Numbered from the stretch's first letter, positions 7,845-17,109 are shown. The stretch is DNA of 37,545 nt from Alphaproteobacteria bacterium (GCA_947490395.1 CANLGW010000005.1:1-37545); one strand, 5' to 3'. Numbers and translations are program-made. Notes: generated by a model from the sequence alone, not told the origin.

Positions 7845-8666
7845 ATGGCAAATTCCACCCATTTAACGTCTATGCACAAACAACTTATCCTTGTTGATAG
7901 TCATTGTCATTTAAATTACCCAGAGATTCTCCCAAATCTCGATGCTGTTCTTGAAAATGCAAAGGCGAATGATATTCATTATTGTCTTACTATCAATACA
8001 CGTCTTTCGGAAACTGATTTAATTAAAGGCATTGCCAAGGCGTATCCTCATATTTTTTGCACGGTCGGTGTTCATCCCCATGATGCAAAAGATCATGATG
8101 TGGATACGTTATTTGCCACACTTACAGATCATGCACAGGATCCTAATGTTGTTGGTCTGGGTGAAACAGGACTTGATTATTATTATGATAACAGTCCGCG
8201 TGATGAACAAATCGCATGTTTTGATATTCATTTGACGGCTAGTAAACAGCTTAATCTACCTGTTGTTATTCATACACGGGATGCGGATGAGGATACCTTA
8301 GCACGTGTAAGGCAACACCCTGATGCGACGGGTGTTTTTCATTGTTTTAGCGGTAGCATTGATCTTGCGAAGGCAGCCCTTGATCTGGGATATTATTTAT
8401 CCTTTTCAGGAATCATTACGTTTAAAAAGGCCGATGAATTGCGCGAAGTTGTGAAATTTGCACCGCTTGATCGCATACTTGTTGAGACAGATTCACCTTT
8501 TTTGGCGCCTATTCCGCATCGGGGGAAGCCGAATCAGCCAGCTTGGACACGCCTTGTGGCTGAAAAAGTAGCGGACATAAAAGGTATTGCGCTTGAAGAA
8601 GTAGCAGTTGCAACAACCGCGAATTTTTTTCAACTTTTTCATAAGGCTTATAAGATTGCGCAATAG
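7845..8666 (+). CDS. tatD: TatD-family metal-dependent deoxyribonuclease
   Basis: The 273-residue protein is a complete TatD-type TIM-barrel hydrolase. Metal and catalytic residues are in place: the N-terminal HCH of DSHCHL (H20, H22), E107 in GLGETGLDYYY, H143 in VIHTRDAD, H166 in FHCFSG and D216 in ETDSPFLAP. Members cleave DNA as 3'-5' exonucleases and act in repair and DNA turnover. Bacterial genomes often carry several paralogues (TatD, YcfH, YjjV), and this one looks most like the YcfH type. The ATG at 7845 is used, but M10 at 7872 would put DSHCHL at a more usual distance from the N-terminus. The gene stands alone between the cysteine-rich gene and an intergenic repeat. Confidence 0.93.
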   Translation: MANSTHLTSMHKQLILVDSHCHLNYPEILPNLDAVLENAKANDIHYCLTINTRLSETDLIKGIAKAYPHIFCTVGVHPHDAKDHDVDTLFATLTDHAQDPNVVGLGETGLDYYYDNSPRDEQIACFDIHLTASKQLNLPVVIHTRDADEDTLARVRQHPDATGVFHCFSGSIDLAKAALDLGYYLSFSGIITFKKADELREVVKFAPLDRILVETDSPFLAPIPHRGKPNQPAWTRLVAEKVADIKGIALEEVAVATTANFFQLFHKAYKIAQ

Positions 8667-8696
8667 CGTGGTTTTAAAATGATCATTTGTCATCCA

Positions 8697-8840
8697 CCGT
8701 CATCACGAATTTGCGTAGCACATGCGGTGATCCAATAGCTGCTCATGTCCAGTGACTTTTCATGCAGAAAATACCTATTTTCCTGGATGGCCGTGCCAGC
8801 AAAACTGGCTCGCATGACAACGGCAAAAGTTCGCAGAATG
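8697..8840. repeat. Dispersed intergenic repeat, copy 1
   Basis: This roughly 144-bp element opens with CCGTCATCACGAA, contains CAGTGACT and TTTTCCTGGATGGCC, and closes with GGCTCGCATGACAACGGC and AAAAGTTCGCAGAATG. The same blocks in the same order occur at 14676-14832 and, in looser form, at 16221-16340 and 26223-26332. It fills most of the 298-base gap between tatD and the PBP gene. Confidence 0.7.
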
Positions 8841-8964
8841 CTTTGAAAGTGATATATATATCGTTTTAAGTGTATCCATGCCGTATAATTTTAATTCTCG
8901 ACATTTTTTTGATCAGAATATATGCTGGTGGCTGTAAAAATGCGATAATGTGCCATTATAATTT

Positions 8965-11127
8965 ATGAAAATATACCCTGGTTCGCCAGATCGACCACGT
9001 GCTGAAAGAAAGACCACTGCAAAGTCGAACAAGCCAATAAAGCTTAAAAGAAATAAGAAAAAGCCGCATAATTTTTTAACACGTATGCTCATAAAAATGA
9101 TTTATGCGAGCTTTATGATTGGTGTATGGGGTGGCATTCTTGCAACGCTTGTGGTTTTGTGGTTTGCCCAAGATTTGCCTGATATAGGGGTGCTTTCGGT
9201 TCAAACACGAAATCCTTCTGTTACGGTGCAAACGTATGATGGTACTGTGCTTGGAAGTTATGGTGATCTTTATGAAGATATGTTACTGGTCTCTGATTTG
9301 CCAACTTATGTGCCAGAGGCTTTGATGGCGGTTGAAGATCGACGTTTTCGGTACCACTTTGGTGTTGATGTTATTGGTTTAGTACGTGCCGCTTATGCCA
9401 ATTATAAGGCACAACGGGTTGTTCAGGGTGGATCGACGTTAACACAACAGCTTGCTAAAAATATTTTACAAACGCATGGATCCTTTACGGTTCAGGATCG
9501 ATCAATGAAGCGTAAAATCCAAGAAGTTATGATATCTCTTTGGTTGGAATGGAAATTTACAAAAGATCAAATTATGACGATGTATTTAAATCGCGTCTAT
9601 TTTGGTGCAGGGACATATGGTATTGATGCAGCTGCCCGTACTTATTTTAACAAGTCAGCCCGTAACTTAACGATTTTTGAAGCTGCCGTTATTGCGGGGC
9701 TTTTGCAGGCGCCGTCTCGCTATTCACCAGCAAAGCATCCTAAAAATGCGGTTAAGCGTGCAACAACTGTTTTGCAACTTATGAAAGAGGCGGGATACAT
9801 TACCGAATATGAAAGTCATTTGAGGCAAGGAGAAATTGATCTTACAAATATTCAAATGGCGCAAGGACAAGGTGGGCGTTATTTTGCTGATTGGATTTAT
9901 GAAACGCTGCCATCTGTAATTGGACCTATTACAAAAGATTTAATTGTTATAACAACGCTTGATCCAAGTATGCAGCGTCATGCTGAAATGGTTACGAAGC
10001 ATTACAATGTGACAATGGGGAAAGAATTAAATGCCTCTCAAATTGCATTTGTTGCTATGTCACCTGATGGAGCTGTAAAAGCGCTTATTGGTGGACGTAA
10101 TTATTCAGAAAGTCAATTTAATCGTGCAACACAAGCTTATCGTCAATCAGGTTCGACTTTTAAAACATTTGTGTACTTAAGTGCAATGGAAGCAGGGATG
10201 TCACCTGATACATTAATGGATGATACGCCTTACCATGATGCAAAATGGTCACCGAGTAATTTTAAATATATATCACAAGGGGAAACCTCTCTGCGTAATG
10301 CCTTTGCAAAATCAGTAAACAGTATTTCAATTCGACTAACAAAGCAATTAACAACACAAACTGTTGCGAACACGGCATATCGCCTAGGATTAACACGTCC
10401 ATTGCATGAAGGGCTTAGTATGGCGCTTGGGGCGGGTGAAACAACATTGATTGAAATGACATCAGCACATGCAACGTTTGCAAATAAAGGATATGCAGTA
10501 TGGCCGTATGGTGTGATTGAGGTGCGTGATAAAGAAGGTAATATTTTATATCAGCGTAATGAAGGGGTTCAAAAGAAAATTATTAATGATTCAGCACTCG
10601 CAAAAATGCGTGATCTGTTGCGTGCGGTTATTGAATCAGGCGGTGGTCGGGCTGCAAATATTGATTCGACTATTGGTGGGAAAACAGGAAGTAATGGCGA
10701 TGTTGATGCCTGGTTTTTTTGTTATCGCGATGAATATGGCACATTAAATGAGGGTTTTGCTAACGTTGTTGTTGGAGTATGGGTTGGAAATGATAGTAAT
10801 GCCGCTATGCGTAAAGCTTCATTAGGCGGTCGTATACCAGCTCATGTCGCAAAGACATTTTTGTTAGGCCCTAATACGAATTTTTCAAAAATAGTAGCAT
10901 CATCCATACCAGCATCTACTGCAACGATAAAGTCTGTTCCTATACCAGCAACAATTGTTCCTGCCCCTGCGGTGGGTAAAAAAGCAAAGATACCAGAAAA
11001 AAATGTATTAACAAATACCGAAAAAATACAATCCATTGATGAGCTTTTTGATGAAGAAGATCTTGCTTCATCGCCGCAAAAGCTAGAAGAACGATCCATT
11101 GATGAGCTTTTTGGTGATATTGACTAA
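8965..11127 (+). CDS. Class A penicillin-binding protein (PBP1A-like)
   Basis: The 720-residue bifunctional wall synthase has a basic cytoplasmic tail (1-40) and one membrane anchor (about 45-68). The glycosyltransferase domain carries EDRRFRYHFG with catalytic E124, GGSTLTQQLAKN (155-166), a KIQEVM motif and YLNRVYFG (207-214). The transpeptidase domain has SGSTFK with nucleophile S397 and K400, SVN (450-452) and KTGS (573-576). Glycosyltransferase activity polymerises lipid II and the transpeptidase crosslinks stem peptides. It is close to normal PBP1A/1B length. The C-terminus after about 640 is Ala/Pro/Lys-rich and ends with two copies of SIDELF, a possible short binding motif. It fits the wall genes further along the window. 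Confidence 0.94.
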   Translation: MKIYPGSPDRPRAERKTTAKSNKPIKLKRNKKKPHNFLTRMLIKMIYASFMIGVWGGILATLVVLWFAQDLPDIGVLSVQTRNPSVTVQTYDGTVLGSYGDLYEDMLLVSDLPTYVPEALMAVEDRRFRYHFGVDVIGLVRAAYANYKAQRVVQGGSTLTQQLAKNILQTHGSFTVQDRSMKRKIQEVMISLWLEWKFTKDQIMTMYLNRVYFGAGTYGIDAAARTYFNKSARNLTIFEAAVIAGLLQAPSRYSPAKHPKNAVKRATTVLQLMKEAGYITEYESHLRQGEIDLTNIQMAQGQGGRYFADWIYETLPSVIGPITKDLIVITTLDPSMQRHAEMVTKHYNVTMGKELNASQIAFVAMSPDGAVKALIGGRNYSESQFNRATQAYRQSGSTFKTFVYLSAMEAGMSPDTLMDDTPYHDAKWSPSNFKYISQGETSLRNAFAKSVNSISIRLTKQLTTQTVANTAYRLGLTRPLHEGLSMALGAGETTLIEMTSAHATFANKGYAVWPYGVIEVRDKEGNILYQRNEGVQKKIINDSALAKMRDLLRAVIESGGGRAANIDSTIGGKTGSNGDVDAWFFCYRDEYGTLNEGFANVVVGVWVGNDSNAAMRKASLGGRIPAHVAKTFLLGPNTNFSKIVASSIPASTATIKSVPIPATIVPAPAVGKKAKIPEKNVLTNTEKIQSIDELFDEEDLASSPQKLEERSIDELFGDID

Positions 11128-11265
11128 TATGTTTAAGACCAAAAGCGAATTATTTGCAAATTTTCTATTTTATGCTCTTTCAAATAATTAATCATTTATT
11201 AACACTGTTTCTGTAATATATTACTAGATGTAACGTATTATAAATTATAGAAAACAAGGTGATGA

Positions 11266-11733
11266 ATGATTGATATTGGCATACAAAAGAAAGATCGCAA
11301 GTTGATTGCTGATTCACTTTGTCGTATGCTGGCGGATAGCTATTTATTGCTTATGAAAACACAAGGTTTTTATTGGAATATAAGGGGTGAAAGCGCATAT
11401 AATTTGCAGTTGCTGTTTCATGAAAGTGTGGTTGATTTAAAGGGGAGTATTCATTCAATTGCACAACGCGTTCGTGCATTGGATTTTTATGTGCCTATGA
11501 CATTTAATGATTTTTTACAATTGTCGAGTTTAAAAGAAGATCATCATCATTTGCATGAATCCTTGGATATTATAAGGCGATTAATTATTGATAATGAATT
11601 TCTTGTAAGGCGATCACAAGAGGTGTACGAAATTGCTACAGTATCGAATGATCCTGTGACATGTCATATGATGCAAGAGAGAATGCGTATTCATAGCGAG
11701 ATTGCTTGGAAAATGCGTATTCATATTGATTGA
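11266..11733 (+). CDS. Dps-like ferritin-fold protein lacking ferroxidase residues
   Basis: The 155-residue protein aligns without gaps to Dps family helices: ADSYLLLMKTQGFYWNIRG, then NLQLLFHES and IAQRVRALD, with a His-rich loop EDHHHLHE. Normal Dps dodecamers oxidise Fe(II) at an interface site and may coat DNA. Here the five ligands numbered H51, H63, D67, D78 and E82 in E. coli correspond to Y36, Q48, H52, H63 and Q67, so the usual site is gone. The Trp after the first ligand (W37) is kept. The fold is probably retained and the activity changed, for example toward DNA binding or a structural role. It lies 15 bases before mlaD in the same direction. Confidence 0.8.
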   Translation: MIDIGIQKKDRKLIADSLCRMLADSYLLLMKTQGFYWNIRGESAYNLQLLFHESVVDLKGSIHSIAQRVRALDFYVPMTFNDFLQLSSLKEDHHHLHESLDIIRRLIIDNEFLVRRSQEVYEIATVSNDPVTCHMMQERMRIHSEIAWKMRIHID

Positions 11734-11748
11734 GGGAATGAGCAAAGA

Positions 11749-14631
11749 ATGAATAAATCATTCAATAATTTGATAGAGACAATTTTGGGCATGCTTGTAA
11801 TCGGCATTGCTGGTTATTTTATGTATTATGCTTACAACTCAGGACAAGGCGGACGATCCTTAAGTGGTTATTCGATTGTTGCTCGTTTTGAGCGGATTGA
11901 CGGCCTTAATATTGGCAGTGATGTTAAGATAAGCGGTGTTAAAGTTGGTAGTGTTCAAAGTCTTCAAATTGACACGGAGTCCTATCAAGCAAAAGCAACA
12001 TTAATTATTAAGCATGATGTAAAAATACCAACGGATTCAAGTGCTGAAATTGTAAGTGATGGTCTTTTGGGTGGTAAGTATGTTGCTGTTGTTCCTGGGG
12101 TAGAAGAATCCATACTGAAAAATAAAGATGAAATTAATGATACACAGTCTTCGGTTAGCTTTGAGTCTTTGTTGAGTAAATTTTTGTTTTCAAAACAAGA
12201 TGATGAAAAATCAAAATCTTCTAAAAAGAAGGTTTCTGGTAACGACAGTGCTATGAATACGTTTAAGAAAAGAGAAGAGGCAGTAGAAGATGATGAAAAT
12301 GATTTGAATCATCGTAAGCGTGAGAGTGAGCCAAAAGATAAAGTAGATGCTGTACTTAAAAAAGAAGTCGTTTTACGTGATGATAAAAAAGAAATTAATA
12401 AAAAGTTTGACGATAAAGAGTTCATTGAATTTAAAAAAGACGGCTATAAAGATTTTTCTTCTAAAAAGGATCTTAAAAATGAAGAAGACACTAAAAGTGA
12501 TATTGGTGTAAAAAAAAAAGACAATTTTAATGAGCCAGAACAAAGTAATGTAAAAAAAAACGAAACAGTTAAAATAAAAGAATCAAAAAGTGATGATTAC
12601 GAAGGTAAGACTTCTAAAAATATTGATAAAAAAGAAATAAAGAAAAAAAATAAGGCAAAAAAGAAATCCACACAAAAGAAAGAAAAAGAAACAGCGGATA
12701 AAGATGATGTTTCAGAAAATGATGCAGATGATATAAATCAATCTGATGAAGACACTGATGAAGATGATTCTGATGCTACATCTGAAGAAGATGCTGATAC
12801 CGATGAGGAAGATACGTCGGTAGCAGATACTGACGAAGAAGAAGAATCAGATATAATCGTTGAAAACGATGAGGCAACAGATGAAAAATCAGAAGACGAT
12901 GCCCACGAACAAGAGCAAACAGAAGCGAAAGAAAAAAATGATGACGATGAAACAGCGACAAATAAAACACAGGTGAACCAGATTGATCAGGATGTCACCG
13001 CTCTAAAAGCACCAAATCATGCTGCCCTGAAGGTACCACAAAAGGTAAAAAAATCATCTAAAATAGCAGCTGAAAAAATTGTTAAAAAGAAGGCGAATAC
13101 TAAACCAAACTTGGTATCACCAATAAAAGTTGAGCCGAATGAAAAATCAAAGACGGCTGTTAAAGCGTCTGCAAAATCAATTGATAAGAAACAATTAGCT
13201 GCCAAAGTGCAATTAGCTGATAAAAAGAAGTCACTCACGAAGGTGCAGCCAAAGACAGTAAAACCGCATACTGAAAAATCAAAATCAGCGATAGTTAATC
13301 CTAAAAAGCAGCCAAAGGAAAATAACTTAAAAGAAACAGTATCTGCTAAAAAAGTACAATTGAAAAATGCACCACAGAAAAGTATCCCATCAAAAATAGG
13401 TTCATCAGAAACAGCAAAAAATGATGTAGCAAAATCGAAAGTTACGGGAAGAACAGGTGTTGCACAAAAGTCTAATCAACAGCAAAAAGCTGGTTCACCT
13501 AAAAAGCTTAAGGTAGAACAAAAACATATACCGCCCCAAAAATCAGTTGCTGCAATTGCGATGCAAGAGGCATCACCGCCACCAGCTGCTGCTGTGGCGC
13601 TTGATAAGGAAATAGCGGAAGTTTTGCCACCTGAAATGCAGCATCATGAGGCGCCCCCACCAATGGCTGCGAATGCGCTTAATAAGGAAATGGTAGAAAT
13701 AGTGCCACCTGAAATGCAGAAACCTGAAGCACCACCACCGGCTGCTACTGCTGAATTAAAAAAAGAGATTGAAAATGCGGTTTTGCCAGGAAAGATTGAG
13801 CCTGAAGCGCCACCACCAATGGCTGCTGCAGAACTTGAAACTGTAATTGATGCTATTGAAGCCAAAAATGAAGCTGAGGAAGAAGCCAAAGAGGCAAAAG
13901 AAAATGCAGATGGGGATGTTGGTGTAAGTGAAGATGGTGGGACGGCGGATGCCACGTCTGAAGCAGGAGGGGCTATTGAGGCTGAGACGCCTGATGCAGT
14001 AGAAGCTGAAGTGCCAGAGGTTCAAACATTACTAGAAACAGAAATCGTTGCATCAGAAGAAGCATCACCAGAAGTGGAAGCAACGGAGGTTCAAGCGGCC
14101 GATCAACAACAAGGGGCTGAGCAGACTCCAGAAGCTGAAGTACCAGAAGCAGAGGCGGCATTGTCCACTGAAGTAGCAGTACCAGAATCAGTCGTCGTAC
14201 CAGAAACTGAAGCAACGGAGGTTCAAGCAGCCGATCAACAACAAGGGGTTGAGCAGACTCCAGAAGCTGAAGTACCAGAAGCAGAGGCAGCAGTGTCCAC
14301 TGAAGCAGCAGTACCAGAATCAGTCGTCGTACCAGAAACTGAAGCAACGGAGGTTCAAGCAGCCGATCAACAACAAGGGGCTGAGCAGACTCCAGAAACT
14401 GATGAAGCTGAAGCACCAGGAGTAGAGGCGGCAACCTCTCCTGAAGCAGCGGCACCAGAAGCAGTCGTCGTACCAGAAACTGAAGCAACGGAGGTTCAAG
14501 CGGCCGATCAACAACAAGGAGCTGAGCAAGTTCCAGAAGTTGAAGCACCAGGAGCAGAAGTGGCAACATCTTCTGAAGCAGCGGCACCAGAAGCAGTCAC
14601 ACCTGAAGCCCAAACAACCGATCAGCAATAA
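11749..14631 (+). CDS. mlaD: MlaD-family lipid-binding protein with a very long low-complexity tail
   Basis: The 960-residue protein starts as a standard MlaD: one membrane anchor (9-28) and an MCE domain (about 41-118) with GLNIGSDVKISGVKVG and the GLLGGKYV turn. MlaD is the periplasmic ring of the MlaFEDB phospholipid transporter that keeps outer-membrane lipid asymmetry. Family proteins are about 150-200 residues, whereas here some 800 residues follow. They are Lys/Asp/Glu-rich to about 430, then Lys/Ala/Ser-rich, then carry four EAPPP repeats (from 607), and finally four repeats of about 44 residues. No stop or frameshift interrupts the frame. The tail is probably disordered and periplasmic. 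The mlaE, mlaF and mlaC partners are not in the window. The upstream GAGGGAATGAG may be the ribosome site. Confidence 0.85.
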   Translation: MNKSFNNLIETILGMLVIGIAGYFMYYAYNSGQGGRSLSGYSIVARFERIDGLNIGSDVKISGVKVGSVQSLQIDTESYQAKATLIIKHDVKIPTDSSAEIVSDGLLGGKYVAVVPGVEESILKNKDEINDTQSSVSFESLLSKFLFSKQDDEKSKSSKKKVSGNDSAMNTFKKREEAVEDDENDLNHRKRESEPKDKVDAVLKKEVVLRDDKKEINKKFDDKEFIEFKKDGYKDFSSKKDLKNEEDTKSDIGVKKKDNFNEPEQSNVKKNETVKIKESKSDDYEGKTSKNIDKKEIKKKNKAKKKSTQKKEKETADKDDVSENDADDINQSDEDTDEDDSDATSEEDADTDEEDTSVADTDEEEESDIIVENDEATDEKSEDDAHEQEQTEAKEKNDDDETATNKTQVNQIDQDVTALKAPNHAALKVPQKVKKSSKIAAEKIVKKKANTKPNLVSPIKVEPNEKSKTAVKASAKSIDKKQLAAKVQLADKKKSLTKVQPKTVKPHTEKSKSAIVNPKKQPKENNLKETVSAKKVQLKNAPQKSIPSKIGSSETAKNDVAKSKVTGRTGVAQKSNQQQKAGSPKKLKVEQKHIPPQKSVAAIAMQEASPPPAAAVALDKEIAEVLPPEMQHHEAPPPMAANALNKEMVEIVPPEMQKPEAPPPAATAELKKEIENAVLPGKIEPEAPPPMAAAELETVIDAIEAKNEAEEEAKEAKENADGDVGVSEDGGTADATSEAGGAIEAETPDAVEAEVPEVQTLLETEIVASEEASPEVEATEVQAADQQQGAEQTPEAEVPEAEAALSTEVAVPESVVVPETEATEVQAADQQQGVEQTPEAEVPEAEAAVSTEAAVPESVVVPETEATEVQAADQQQGAEQTPETDEAEAPGVEAATSPEAAAPEAVVVPETEATEVQAADQQQGAEQVPEVEAPGAEVATSSEAAAPEAVTPEAQTTDQQ
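13567..13860 (+). repeat. Four EAPPP-type protein repeats inside mlaD
   Basis: Four units of about 24-27 codons, each starting E-A-(S/P)-P-P and containing an Ala-rich patch followed by a helix-like LxKEI segment and a PPEMQ-like end. The fourth is shortened. Base differences between units show this is an old duplication. Confidence 0.75.
14077..14628 (+). repeat. Four tandem repeats of about 132-141 bp at the 3' end of mlaD
   Basis: Units start at 14077, 14209, 14341 and 14482 with GAAGCAACGGAGGTTCAAGC. The first two are exactly 132 bp, the third is 141 bp and the fourth ends with the gene. They encode EATEVQAADQQQG followed by Glu/Ala/Val/Pro-rich sequence. Near identity at the DNA level suggests recent slippage or unequal exchange, so copy number may vary between strains. 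Confidence 0.9.
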
Positions 14632-14675
14632 GTTTAAGCCTCAATTCGGGATTAGATTTTATATAGCTCAACCCT

Positions 14676-14832
14676 CCGTCATCACAAGAAAGCGCTACGC
14701 TTCCGTGGTAATCGAATGGCTGCCTAATGTTCAGTGGCTGCTCATCATGCAGAAATACCTGTTTTCCTGAATGACCATACCCCTTCGGGGCTCGCGCATT
14801 CCGACAGCAAAAGTTCACAAAATGATCTATAA
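14676..14832. repeat. Dispersed intergenic repeat, copy 2
   Basis: This element shares CCGTCATCAC, TCAGTGGCTGCTCAT, CATGCAGAAATACCTG, TTTTCCTGAATGACC, GGCTCGC and AAAAGTTCACAAAATGATC with copy 1, in the same order. It sits between the convergent mlaD and tssA genes. It also has a small internal palindrome, CCCCTTCGGGG. Confidence 0.7.
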
Positions 14833-14882
14833 CCATTCAACTATAAATTGATTATATCGTAAGGCTCCAGGTGAGAACTTCG

Positions 14883-16037
14883 TTATCGCGCACTACTGCC
14901 AGCTAACATCCGCAAGAGGTTGTGCGCCTCCGACTTTCCTTCATTAATATCACTCACAATTTGCAAGAGCTTTTTATCTTCCCACGTAACGATAAGGTCT
15001 AATAAATAAGGTGCTGGACTATGAGGGTCTATTTCCATTAAGAATTTCCCCAATTCATGAATCGCGCGATAGGCATCGGCACGTTGAGCAATAACTTCAG
15101 GTTCACTTTGTGATGACACTGTCTGCTGCACCGCATCTTCATTCGCCATAATTGAAGCAACATCCTTAAGTCCAAAAGGATCACTGATATCCATAGAGCT
15201 TGCTGGAGTCTCTGGCAGACTTTGTTCATTCACGCGTAATTCCAATGCTGAACTAACGATACGTATAAGCGCGTCTAGATTACTACATGTACCAGTAAAC
15301 ATAGGAATATAACTCGGAAATAAATGCTGAGATAAATCTTGAAAATCCGTAAGGGCAGTAAGAAACATAAGAGCATCTGCATAAAGTGCTTCAAGTACTC
15401 TTTTTGGTGCCAACGACAACCCACGTCTAAAACGTGCAAGCGTTACTTTTCCTGATGTTTCAGCATTTGTTAATAGTGCTTGACTATCAGGTGAACGCCT
15501 AGCAATTTTATCAAAATTAACGGCCTCAATCCAATCGGATAAATTAAGTGCATGCAAATCAATGCTTGATAAAACTGGTGTAATTTCAATGAACAATAAC
15601 CTATTTTGAAGCGTCTTATCAATCCAATCAAAGACATTAAGACGTTCTTCAAAATCATTATCCAAAACCTGTGGGTATGCAATATGCCAAAACAGACGAC
15701 AAAATTGATCAAGCACTTGCATGCCAAAAGCACCACCTTTAAGACCATTCAAAATAAGCCACGCTTCCATAAGCCAGCCCATGATTTGCAAATCTTTTGA
15801 TTGAGTACTAAGAGCATCGATACACAAACGTTCAACTTCTGAGAAATCCGCACGCTTTATAGCTGTTGTCCAAATTCCCCTGGATAGCTGTTCATTATCT
15901 TCACGACGCGCTTCCCTAATGTCATCATAAATAGCATCATAACGAAGAGAAGCACCCGCACCTTCATTTAACTCTAAACAGATTAAAATTAGTGATAACA
16001 ACGTGGGCTGCACGATCCCTTCTGCGTGATTTTGCAC
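14883..16037 (-). CDS. tssA: Type VI secretion system protein TssA
   Basis: The 384-residue protein carries the ImpA N-terminal domain of TssA: GASLRYDAIYDDIREARRED (about 28-47), then LSRGIWTTAIKRADFSEVE, LSTQSKDLQIMGWLMEAW and a GGAFGMQVL segment. The C-terminal part holds YRAIHELGKFLMEIDPHSP and the APYLLDLIVTW motif typical of TssA C-termini. TssA binds the baseplate and guides assembly of the sheath and tube. No other T6SS gene is within the window, so the system is either scattered or incomplete. The start ATG lies at 16035-16037. The L,D-transpeptidase upstream is in the same direction but 386 bases away, so a shared transcript is doubtful. Confidence 0.85.
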   Translation of the reverse strand: MQNHAEGIVQPTLLSLILICLELNEGAGASLRYDAIYDDIREARREDNEQLSRGIWTTAIKRADFSEVERLCIDALSTQSKDLQIMGWLMEAWLILNGLKGGAFGMQVLDQFCRLFWHIAYPQVLDNDFEERLNVFDWIDKTLQNRLLFIEITPVLSSIDLHALNLSDWIEAVNFDKIARRSPDSQALLTNAETSGKVTLARFRRGLSLAPKRVLEALYADALMFLTALTDFQDLSQHLFPSYIPMFTGTCSNLDALIRIVSSALELRVNEQSLPETPASSMDISDPFGLKDVASIMANEDAVQQTVSSQSEPEVIAQRADAYRAIHELGKFLMEIDPHSPAPYLLDLIVTWEDKKLLQIVSDINEGKSEAHNLLRMLAGSSAR

Positions 16038-16423
16038 GTGTGCAACCCCTTTAACGAATGATTTAAATTTATTTTAGTCAAATTAACTAAAGTTCGCAAG
16101 CATATCAAAAAAATCTCAGCTGTTCCCGCTAAAAAATCTTTAGAACCTTTTACCGAACTGAATTCGTGTAAAAATAGCTTACAAACGTCTATATCTAATG
16201 AACATGAAGATGCCTATTTTCCGTCATGACGAATCTGCGAAACAGATGTAGCCACCCAGTGATTGTTAATTACAAAAATGCCTGTTTTTCTGGACAGCCA
16301 CGCTACGCTCGCTATGACAACGACGTTGGTAAAAACAGGTGTTTTCATTTCCAATGGATATATTTATAAAAGTAACTCTAACACTACAATCATCAACCTT
16401 AGCGGGAACTATTGCTGTACACC
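16038..16423. other. 386-base gap between tssA and the L,D-transpeptidase gene
   Basis: No gene was seen in either strand. The central part, 16221-16340, is a diverged copy of the dispersed intergenic repeat (see its own entry). The rest is AT-rich sequence with no clear terminator or promoter. Confidence 0.5.
16221..16340. repeat. Dispersed intergenic repeat, copy 3 (diverged)
   Basis: Contains CCGTCATGACGAATC, CCCAGTGATT, TGCCTGTTTTTCTGGACAGCC and GCTATGACAACGACG. These match the order of blocks in copies 1 and 2 with more changes and a shorter end. Confidence 0.6.
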
Positions 16424-16975
16424 TTATTCAATCGTCCAAATAAGACCTTCATCGCATTCATTTACAATCGTTAATAAATCATCTTTCCGTAATGACAAAC
16501 ACCCATCTGTTGGTTTTAATATAGAAACACCATGCTCATTTATATCCTCAGCAGCGATATGAATAAAAATAGCGCTGCCGCGATAAGGAACAACGGGATT
16601 CATATTGTGGTTAGTGATCAGCACCAAATCATACACATGATCATCGCGCCATAAATCTTCATGACTTGCTAAAAACGGCTTGGTGACATAAGCATTATAA
16701 GAAGGATGTGTTGGCTCATCACACCAGCCTGCGTCTTGTGTATTATGATCAATAGAAAGCTTTGATTTTACAAATGTTTCACAGATACGGTCAGTTCTTA
16801 CAATCCCTCGTATCACCTGATACTGCCCTAAAGGAGTACACCCATCCCCTTCACGTTTATCAGACGCAGCAATAACCCCATTTCGCCCAATCGATGCAGG
16901 AAAGCATTTATCACGCCATATGACAAACATAAGACCATTTTCAAAATGAGTGCGAATAATATTATGAGTATTCAT
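16424..16975 (-). CDS. L,D-transpeptidase family protein (YkuD fold)
   Basis: The 183-residue protein has the YkuD catalytic signature late in the chain: His139 in IFIHIA and the nucleophile Cys159 in PTDGCLSL. Earlier elements match the alphaproteobacterial subgroup: REGDGCTPLGQY (41-52), DAGWCDEPTHPSYNAYV and an LWRDDHVYDLVL segment. Such enzymes make 3-3 crosslinks or attach proteins to peptidoglycan. I see no signal peptide in the first 30 residues, so export is unclear; many members of this subgroup look the same. A start at ATG 16973-16975 is used. It is divergent from murG, with 134 bases between them. Confidence 0.87.
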   Translation of the reverse strand: MNTHNIIRTHFENGLMFVIWRDKCFPASIGRNGVIAASDKREGDGCTPLGQYQVIRGIVRTDRICETFVKSKLSIDHNTQDAGWCDEPTHPSYNAYVTKPFLASHEDLWRDDHVYDLVLITNHNMNPVVPYRGSAIFIHIAAEDINEHGVSILKPTDGCLSLRKDDLLTIVNECDEGLIWTIE

Positions 16976-17109
16976 ATCTCAAATCCGAACATATATTACG
17001 TATAGACAATCATTACTCAAGCATACAACAAACATTCATTTTTCACCATCGTATTTAAAATTGTTTTGTGCCATAATGAGAAAAATGGATATTGTCCTGA
17101 TGTTATATT

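Noticed and set aside
13973-14587. Long antisense ORF of 204 codons in mlaD
   Set aside because: It mirrors the repeats of mlaD on the other strand; Leu-rich low-complexity translation with no ribosome site.
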